A DNA stretch of 7,729 bases, taken from assembly GCA_934230685.1 (NCBI GenBank), contig CAKQFF010000092.1, positions 1 to 7,729 on the forward strand, read 5' to 3'. The notes below the pieces were generated by a model. The model was given only the letters and a program-made list of their open reading frames with translations, was not told the origin of the DNA and made no database searches. This stretch comes from an uncultured Prevotella sp. (GTDB lineage: Bacteria > Bacteroidota > Bacteroidia > Bacteroidales > Bacteroidaceae). The position numbers were made by a program, and so were the translations under genes. This document shows positions 1-4,703 of the stretch, one piece after another (the stretch's first letter is position 1; every line of letters starts with the position of its first letter).

Positions 1-1061
1 GGCTCCTTGCCGAAGTAGTTCTTAACGAGAGTCTGAACAGCAGGTATACGGCTTGAACCACCTACGAGGATAACCTCGTCGATATCGCTTGTCTGGAGCT
101 TAGCGTCGCGCATAGCGTTCTGGCAAGGAACAAGACATGCCTGAATAAGGTTGTGGGCAAGCTGCTCGAACTGTGAACGAGTCAATGTCTTAACCAAGTG
201 CTTTGGCACACCACCCTCGGCTGAGATATACGGAAGGTTGATCTCGGTAGATGTTGTGCTTGAAAGCTCGATCTTAGCCTTCTCGGCAGCCTCCTTCAAG
301 CGCTGCATAGCCATTGGATCCTTAGAGAGGTCGATGCCCTCATCGGCCTTGAAGCCATTAACGAGCCAGTCGATAATAACCTGGTCGAAGTCGTCACCAC
401 CGAGGTGAGTATCACCATTGGTAGAGAGAACCTCAAATACACCACCACCGAACTCAAGGATTGAGATATCGAATGTACCACCACCAAGGTCGAACACAGC
501 AATCTTCATATCCTTGTTGGCCTTGTCTACACCGTAAGCAAGAGCTGCTGCAGTAGGCTCGTTAACGATACGACGAACGTTGAGACCTGCAATCTGACCA
601 GCCTCCTTGGTAGCCTGACGCTGTGAATCAGAGAAGTATGCAGGAACAGTGATAACTGCATCTGTAACCTCCTGACCGAGATAATCCTCAGCAGTCTTCT
701 TCATCTTCTGAAGCACCATAGCCGAGATTTCCTGCGGAGTATACTTACGACCGTCGATGTCGACACGTGGATAGCCACCCTCGTTGACAACAGAGAACGG
801 AACACGAGTAACCTCCTTAGAGCACTGATCATAGGTCTCACCCATGAAGCGCTTGATTGAATATACGGTGTTCTTAGGATTGGTGATAGCCTGACGCTTT
901 GCAGGGTCGCCTACCTTACGCTCACCGTCCTTTACGAAACCAACGATTGAAGGAGTTGTGCGCTTGCCTTCGCTGTTGGCGATTACTACTGGTTCGTTGC
1001 CCTCAAAAACGGCAACACAAGAGTTTGTAGTACCTAAGTCGATTCCAATAATCTTTCCCAT
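1..1061 (-). CDS. dnaK: Molecular chaperone DnaK (Hsp70), N-terminal part, cut by left edge
   Basis: This is the ATP-driven cytoplasmic chaperone that binds exposed hydrophobic segments of unfolded proteins and cycles with DnaJ and GrpE. The window holds the ATG at 1061-1059 and 353 codons; the remaining part, including the whole substrate-binding domain and lid, lies left of base 1. The visible part is nearly the complete nucleotide-binding domain. The three Hsp70 signatures are present: IDLGTTNS (residues 7-14), [12 protein letters not shown] (189-200) and [11 protein letters not shown] (330-340). [11 protein letters not shown] is at 168-178. A typical DnaK has about 635-640 residues, so roughly 45% is missing. 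No frameshift is visible. Codon choice is strongly biased (Arg mostly CGT or CGC, Lys AAG, Glu GAG), as expected for a highly expressed gene. No grpE, dnaJ or hrcA lies immediately upstream, and no CIRCE operator is present. Seen: the frame and motifs. Known: Hsp70 function. The identification is essentially certain. Confidence 0.99.
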   Translation of the reverse strand, partial: MGKIIGIDLGTTNSCVAVFEGNEPVVIANSEGKRTTPSIVGFVKDGERKVGDPAKRQAITNPKNTVYSIKRFMGETYDQCSKEVTRVPFSVVNEGGYPRVDIDGRKYTPQEISAMVLQKMKKTAEDYLGQEVTDAVITVPAYFSDSQRQATKEAGQIAGLNVRRIVNEPTAAALAYGVDKANKDMKIAVFDLGGGTFDISILEFGGGVFEVLSTNGDTHLGGDDFDQVIIDWLVNGFKADEGIDLSKDPMAMQRLKEAAEKAKIELSSTTSTEINLPYISAEGGVPKHLVKTLTRSQFEQLAHNLIQACLVPCQNAMRDAKLQTSDIDEVILVGGSSRIPAVQTLVKNYFGKE

Positions 1062-1088
1062 AGTTGTATTTTTTTATTTTTTATTTCT
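1062..1088 (-). promoter_or_regulatory. A-rich dnaK translation initiation region without Shine-Dalgarno
   Basis: On the dnaK strand, the bases before the ATG form an almost pure A/T leader with runs of six and seven A, ending in ATACAACT. There is no AGGAGG-like sequence. A is present at -3 and -6 relative to the ATG. Highly expressed Bacteroidota genes are known to rely on such A-rich, unstructured leaders because the anti-Shine-Dalgarno of their ribosomes is sequestered. This supports 1061 as the start codon. Confidence 0.7.
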
Positions 1089-1107
1089 AATTTGTTAATT
1101 ACTATAT

Positions 1108-1131
1108 GAACGCTTCTTCCAAGAACACTTC
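1108..1131 (-). promoter_or_regulatory. Imperfect dyad in the dnaK leader
   Basis: The core TTCTT-CC-AAGAA (1114-1125) is a perfect 5-bp dyad with a 2-base centre. It is flanked symmetrically by GAA (1108-1110) and TTC (1129-1131). It lies 50-70 bases before the dnaK start, downstream of both candidate promoters, so it would be in the leader RNA. As RNA it gives only a weak stem (UUCU-UGGA-AGAA), so it could equally be a DNA operator or chance. Confidence 0.25.
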
Positions 1132-1177
1132 GTATTTGCATATTCCGTAGTCTCAGAACTGCGCTCGCCTTATTATA

Positions 1178-1193
1178 TACAAATGGCGTGCCA
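1178..1193 (-). promoter_or_regulatory. Sigma-54-like -24/-12 promoter upstream of dnaK
   Basis: Read on the dnaK strand, the sequence is TGGCACG-CCAT-TTGTA. The sigma-54 (RpoN) consensus is TGGCACG-N4-TTGCA. The -24 half matches in all seven positions and the spacing is exact; the only mismatch is T for C in the -12 dinucleotide. Transcription would begin near 1168, giving a leader of roughly 107 bases. The TATAAT just downstream is not at a useful distance from any -35 sequence. The match is seen; use by RpoN is inferred and would need an enhancer-binding activator. Confidence 0.4.
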
Positions 1194-1220
1194 AAAACCT
1201 ATCTCATTATAAAAAACTGA

Positions 1221-1247
1221 CAAACATAGACACATGCCGCCTGTCAA
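1221..1247 (-). promoter_or_regulatory. Candidate vegetative (Bacteroidota-type) dnaK promoter
   Basis: On the dnaK strand, TATGTTTG (1228-1221) is an exact match to the Bacteroidota -7 motif TAnnTTTG. Upstream, TTGACA (1247-1242) supplies a TTG for the -33 element. The spacer between TTG and the -7 motif is 16 bases, slightly shorter than the usual range of about 17-23. Transcription would start near 1214, giving a leader of about 150 bases that includes the downstream sigma-54-like site. Confidence 0.45.
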
Positions 1248-1274
1248 TATGGCACATACGGGGATTTTTTATTG

Positions 1275-1289
1275 TATTGTATGACAATA
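1275..1289. promoter_or_regulatory. 15-bp dyad between the divergent promoters
   Basis: TATTGT-ATG-ACAATA is a perfect 6-bp inverted repeat with a 3-base centre. Its centre at 1282 is about 38 bases before the predicted start of the rightward transcript, where a class II activator or a repressor would bind. It is about 68 bases before the predicted vegetative dnaK start. The surroundings are AT-rich, so chance is possible. Confidence 0.3.
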
Positions 1290-1305
1290 ATTGCATTATT
1301 CTAAG

Positions 1306-1313
1306 TAAATTTG
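1306..1313 (+). promoter_or_regulatory. Bacteroidota -7 promoter element for the PagL-like gene
   Basis: TAAATTTG matches TAnnTTTG exactly and is followed by CA, as in many Bacteroidales promoters. No good TTTG or TTG is found 17-23 bases upstream: the nearest TTGs are 12 and 26 bases away. The -33 position falls on the right part of the dyad at 1275-1289, which could mean the promoter depends on an activator. Transcription would begin near 1320, leaving a leader of about 60 bases. Confidence 0.45.
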
Positions 1314-1383
1314 CACGTCGATAGGCCAAGACAATGGGAAAGTGTCGTGGTCGGACTATGAAAGATATAAACCACAGAAGAAA

Positions 1384-2574
1384 ATGAGATTTACACATTA
1401 TTATATATATAGCATTCTCGTGCTCGCCTTCATGGCAACAACATGCAGGGCTAACGAGGCAGACAACGACTCCACCGCCACCAGTCACTATGTACACCGA
1501 CTGATGATGGACTACAGACCGGGAGCCATACTTCACACCAACGACTTCCTTAGAGGCAACAATCCTGAAGTGAGAACCATGAACCATGACATGGGCTATC
1601 ACCTGAAGTATGCCTTCTCGGCTCCCGAAAAGAGTGAGCAGGCACGCATATACCGTGATGCCTATCAGGGCATAGGCGTGTCGTATAACGACTTCAACCC
1701 GCAACTGGGCAACCCTATCAGTGTGTATCTGCTGCAAGGAGCACGCATAGCAAGCCTAAGCAACCGCCTTGCCTTAAACTATGAATGGAACCTGGGACTG
1801 GCCTTCGGATGGAATCCATACGATGAGGAGGAGAACCCCGACAACCGTGTGATTGGCTCGAAGGTTACGGCATACATCGGACTTGACCTATACCTGCGCT
1901 GGATATTGTCGCGACACATTGACCTGAACTTCGGTATAAACGCAACTCATTATTCCAACGGCAACACACAATTTCCAAATCTCGGACTTAACACTGTGGC
2001 TTTGCGCCTGGGAGCAGCCTATTATATCAACCGCCGACAATCGCGTCTTGCATACAGACATGAGCAGTTGCCGCCTACAGAGCACACCATCAACTACGAC
2101 ATCATACTCTATGGAGCATGGCGGCAGCGTGGCATATACGAGGATGGTTATCCCTACGCATTGGAAGGAAAGGCATCGGTGATGGGATTCAACTTCAACC
2201 CTCTATACAAGTTAAACCACTGGTTGAAGCTCGGAGTATCGCTTGACGGAGTGTACGACCGCTCTGCCAAACTGTATTACGACGTTGACTATATCGATCC
2301 AGACACTAACGACCAATACCGCAGACCGTCGGCTACAAAACAAATGACATTAGGATTGTCGGCACGCGCTGAGTTCGCCATGCCTTATTTCAACATAAAC
2401 TTTGGCATAGGCAAGAACTTCGTGAATGACACCGGAGAATTTGGCGGCATCTACGAACTTCTTGCCCTGAAAGTAAATATAACGAAACATGCACTTGTGC
2501 ATATTGGTTATACGCTGAACAATTTCCATACACCTAAGCACTTGATGCTGGGTGTGGGATGGAGAATATATTAA
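1384..2574 (+). CDS. PagL-like lipid A 3-O-deacylase family outer-membrane protein (often named acyloxyacyl hydrolase)
   Basis: The frame is open from GTG 1342, but ATG 1384 is preferred: a signal peptide begins right there (MRFTHYYIYSILVLAFMATT, cleavage probably after CRA at residue 23) and A-rich sequence precedes it. The product has 396 residues. The chain is rich in alternating amphipathic strands and ends in the aromatic residue Tyr, as expected of an outer-membrane beta-barrel. Residues 187-203 hold the PagL signature: His189-Tyr-Ser191-Asn192, then PNLGLN. In Pseudomonas PagL the catalytic His and Ser have this same spacing, and a Glu 14 residues after the His orients it. Here that position is Asn203. 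PagL removes the 3-O acyl chain of lipid A in the outer leaflet, lowering TLR4 recognition; that activity is inferred here. PagL itself is much shorter (about 150 mature residues, 8 strands), so half of this protein is extra. It is divergent from dnaK and convergent with the TonB receptor gene. Confidence 0.85.
   Translation: MRFTHYYIYSILVLAFMATTCRANEADNDSTATSHYVHRLMMDYRPGAILHTNDFLRGNNPEVRTMNHDMGYHLKYAFSAPEKSEQARIYRDAYQGIGVSYNDFNPQLGNPISVYLLQGARIASLSNRLALNYEWNLGLAFGWNPYDEEENPDNRVIGSKVTAYIGLDLYLRWILSRHIDLNFGINATHYSNGNTQFPNLGLNTVALRLGAAYYINRRQSRLAYRHEQLPPTEHTINYDIILYGAWRQRGIYEDGYPYALEGKASVMGFNFNPLYKLNHWLKLGVSLDGVYDRSAKLYYDVDYIDPDTNDQYRRPSATKQMTLGLSARAEFAMPYFNINFGIGKNFVNDTGEFGGIYELLALKVNITKHALVHIGYTLNNFHTPKHLMLGVGWRIY
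2571..2574. other. Overlapping convergent stop codons (TTAA)
   Basis: The rightward gene ends with TAA at 2572-2574, and the leftward receptor gene ends with TAA read from 2573-2571. The palindrome TTAA therefore supplies both stops and the genes overlap by four bases. No intrinsic terminator can fit between them, and I see no GC-rich hairpin with a T-run just inside either gene, so the two mRNAs probably overlap at their 3' ends. Confidence 0.95.
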
Positions 2575-4607
2575 AGAGTCACACTTGCACCCGCCATTAT
2601 CCACAATCCCGGCTGGCGCACAGCACCGAGATCGTAATAGCGATGGGCGGTAAGGTTGTCTGCCTTTACATATATATTATATGTAGGAGCAGTCCATTGC
2701 ACTTTAAGGTCGACCTTTGTATATGGCGTATATCCATTCATACGCTCCTGCCAACGCACAGCCCATGAGGCAGAGAGGCGGCTCCAAATGTTATGGTCGA
2801 GCTGGAAAGTGGCCTTATGACGAAGATACTCCAAGGCATAGAGCGAGCCATATACCGGACGCGCGGTGGAGTGGTCTTGATGGATATAGGCATAGCCAAG
2901 CTTGACGCGAGTGATGAAAGAGCCAGGCACTATCTCCTGCATGTGCAAGGTAAGGTCGGCATTATAACCCATATTGTCGAGTTTGCCGATATTCATAGCG
3001 TGGTATTTGCCGCGCTCCTCAGTGGTATACACCCAGTCGATGATGTCAGTGCCCTTTGAGTAGAAGCCGCTAAGCAAAGCCTCAACACCCGAATGACGGA
3101 AGCGAGCGCCTATCTTAAACATTGAGTTCTTCTCGGGTTTAAGGTTAAGGTCGCCCTGCTGCACAGAGTTGTTGGTGTAAAGGTCGGTGTAGGTGGGCAC
3201 ACGCAAAGCCTTGTTCCATGAGGCATAGAACTTCCAATAATCATTAGGACGATAGGAAACGTCGACACCAGGATAGAAACGGAAATCATTGTCAAGAGCA
3301 GTGTTGCGGTTGGCCAACACACCAGCCGACAATGTGAATCCACCAAGAATGACATTATGCTCAAGGAAGAGACTTGTATTGGTGCGGTCGCCACGATGGT
3401 CGTACTTACGGTCGGTGCCATGTATTGAAGCCCAATCGGACTCAGGCAACAAGTCGCCGTAAGCCGTACTCATGATGTGCTCCTTGCGGAGGTCGAAACC
3501 AATGGCAGTCTTGCCAAGCAGCCATGTAGCATGAGCATTAAGTGAAGCTCCATAAACATCGGTGCGGTGGTAATTCTCGCCATTCTTGGCACCCTCCTTG
3601 CCACGTGTCAGCTGGTAATGGTCGACATCGCGGTGCCAATATAGCTGAGGAGAGAAAACGAGATTGTCGTTGCCCAATGGTTTAATGTCTGCCTGTGCCG
3701 ACGCAATGATACGGCGTGTGGCTTCCCATTGATTATTAAACTTAGCACTATAGAATGTAGACGCTCCATAATCCTGCGAGGAGAGTCCACCCTGCCAAGT
3801 GAGGTCGGCATATCGCGAAGTGTAGCCACCCATGTAATAGGCACGACGACGCTTGAAGTCGGAATTGACAGTGCCACCATCACTCTGGGTATATCCACCA
3901 CTGAGCTTCTGGCTAAGACTGCCTGTCTTAAGATTAACACCAAAGTCACCACCGAATGTTCCGAACGAACCACCCTCTGCCGACAGACGTATATTCGACT
4001 CATTGTCGGAACGAGTGACGATATTGATGGCACCATTAAAGGCAGAAGAACCGAACACACGTGCCGAAGCACCCTCGAGAACCTCGATGCGCTCAATATC
4101 AGAAAGAGAAACTGGGAAATCGGCTGCGTTATGACCAGTCTGCGGACTTGAGATATTCACACCATTCAATAGAATGGTAATCTGGTCGAACGTGCCACCG
4201 TTGATGCTAATGTCCGTCTGTACACCAAAGCCACCGCGCTGACGGACATCCACGCCCGTGGCTAACTTCAAGAGATCGTTAACACTCGCTACCTCCGCAC
4301 GCTGGATATCGTCGCGTGAGATAACAGAGACAATCTTGGCCGACTGCAGTGCTGTAAGCGGAGCACGCGATGAGGTGACTGTCACCTCATCGAGCTTCAC
4401 TTCATCACAATACAAAGAGTCGGTCGCAGCCACATTATTTACAGGGTTGGTGCTGATGCCTTCGGCCTTGGCGTAGGTTAAAGTTGCCACGCTAAGAGTG
4501 CAGACAATCACTTCCCTGCCAATGCAGCTGAACAGGGCGTAGCTTCTGCGTGTGAAATGCTTGAAGCGCAAAGCCTCGCGGCCTGTCATAAATCTTTGTC
4601 TTTGCAT
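2571..4607 (-). CDS. TonB-dependent outer-membrane receptor, substrate unknown (BtuB/FepA-like size)
   Basis: This 678-residue protein is a complete TonB-dependent transporter, which imports a scarce ligand across the outer membrane using energy passed from TonB-ExbBD. A hydrophobic segment (about 33-46) precedes a likely cleavage after AKA at residue 48. A TonB box follows, LDEVTVTSSR (72-81). The plug domain spans about 85-198 and includes NDLLKLATGVDVRQRGG, the DISINGG motif, LLNGV, DIERIEVLEGA and GAINIVTR. The 22-strand-type barrel fills 205-678 and closes with NLTAHRYYDLGAVRQPG and a terminal Leu. The signal peptide has an unusually long basic N-region of about 30 residues; the ATG at 4607 is kept because only M7 offers another in-frame ATG nearby. 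There is no N-terminal carboxypeptidase-like domain and no SusD partner in the window, and it is far shorter than SusC, so polysaccharide uptake is unlikely. Annotation pipelines often call such proteins BtuB, but the 96-base upstream gap is too short for a cobalamin riboswitch. Ligand unknown. Confidence 0.95.
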   Translation of the reverse strand: MQRQRFMTGREALRFKHFTRRSYALFSCIGREVIVCTLSVATLTYAKAEGISTNPVNNVAATDSLYCDEVKLDEVTVTSSRAPLTALQSAKIVSVISRDDIQRAEVASVNDLLKLATGVDVRQRGGFGVQTDISINGGTFDQITILLNGVNISSPQTGHNAADFPVSLSDIERIEVLEGASARVFGSSAFNGAINIVTRSDNESNIRLSAEGGSFGTFGGDFGVNLKTGSLSQKLSGGYTQSDGGTVNSDFKRRRAYYMGGYTSRYADLTWQGGLSSQDYGASTFYSAKFNNQWEATRRIIASAQADIKPLGNDNLVFSPQLYWHRDVDHYQLTRGKEGAKNGENYHRTDVYGASLNAHATWLLGKTAIGFDLRKEHIMSTAYGDLLPESDWASIHGTDRKYDHRGDRTNTSLFLEHNVILGGFTLSAGVLANRNTALDNDFRFYPGVDVSYRPNDYWKFYASWNKALRVPTYTDLYTNNSVQQGDLNLKPEKNSMFKIGARFRHSGVEALLSGFYSKGTDIIDWVYTTEERGKYHAMNIGKLDNMGYNADLTLHMQEIVPGSFITRVKLGYAYIHQDHSTARPVYGSLYALEYLRHKATFQLDHNIWSRLSASWAVRWQERMNGYTPYTKVDLKVQWTAPTYNIYVKADNLTAHRYYDLGAVRQPGLWIMAGASVTL
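4368..4392. repeat. Perfect 12-bp inverted repeat, 1-base centre, over TonB-box codons
   Basis: The left arm CGATGAGGTGAC (4368-4379), the single base T (4380) and the exact reverse complement of the arm (4381-4392) form a 25-base near-palindrome. It covers codons Asp73 to Ser80 of the TonB receptor plus one base of Leu72. In mRNA it could fold into an 11-bp stem with a 3-base CAG loop. No T-run follows on either strand, so it is not a standard terminator. It is the strongest inverted repeat I noticed in the window. Confidence 0.9.
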
Positions 4608-4646
4608 AAAGTTGATTATAAATGTTAATTAAAACTTTTGAGCGGG

Positions 4647-4676
4647 CAAAGGTATAGCTTTATTTCCAAATACAAC
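4647..4676 (-). promoter_or_regulatory. Bacteroidota-type promoter of the TonB receptor gene
   Basis: On the minus strand, TACCTTTG (4654-4647) matches TAnnTTTG exactly. GTTG (4676-4673) gives a TTG -33 element with an 18-base spacer, within the normal range. Transcription would start near 4640, leaving a leader of about 33 bases. The promoter lies wholly in the 96-base gap after the mfd stop codon, so the receptor can be expressed independently of mfd. Confidence 0.6.
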
Positions 4677-4703
4677 CAACTTTATATTAATTATTTTAAC
4701 AAA

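Larger units (their letters stand above)
1062..1383. other. Divergent intergenic region between dnaK and the PagL-like gene
   Basis: These 322 bases hold no convincing gene. They are AT-rich and carry signals for both flanking genes: two candidate dnaK promoters reading left, one candidate promoter reading right, a dyad between the promoters, a dyad in the dnaK leader, and an A-rich dnaK initiation region. A minus-strand open frame entering from 1737 ends at 1207, but it is antisense to the signal-peptide gene and shows no protein-like features. I looked for the HrcA/CIRCE operator (TTAGCACTC-N9-GAGTGCTAA) and did not find it. I also saw no tRNA, riboswitch or GC-rich hairpin followed by a T-run. 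Confidence 0.8.

Noticed and set aside
1342..1383. The upstream GTG start for the PagL-like gene, adding 14 residues.
   Set aside because: The extra residues (SWSDYERYKPQKK) would place a charged segment before a signal peptide that is complete when started at ATG 1384.
1062..1383. CIRCE/HrcA operator for dnaK.
   Set aside because: No TTAGCACTC or GAGTGCTAA half-site is present in either orientation.
1207..1737. A 176-codon minus-strand open frame across the dnaK/PagL-like promoter region.
   Set aside because: It is antisense to the signal peptide and first barrel strands of the PagL-like gene, its composition is not protein-like, and it would disrupt both sets of promoter signals.
2668..2684. 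AT-rich inverted repeat ACATATA-TAT-TATATGT about 100 bases past the PagL-like stop, considered as a terminator.
   Set aside because: The stem has almost only A/T pairs and is not followed by a T-run on either strand. It is explained by the receptor codons for TYNIYV.
3608..4151. Overlapping open frames in other frames within the TonB receptor gene.
   Set aside because: They share the region with a clear plug and barrel frame, have no domain similarity I recognise and no translation signals.
4608..4703. Cobalamin riboswitch upstream of the BtuB-sized receptor.
   Set aside because: The gap is only 96 bases, almost all A/T, and already holds a promoter. There is no room for the roughly 200-base riboswitch and no B12-box-like sequence.
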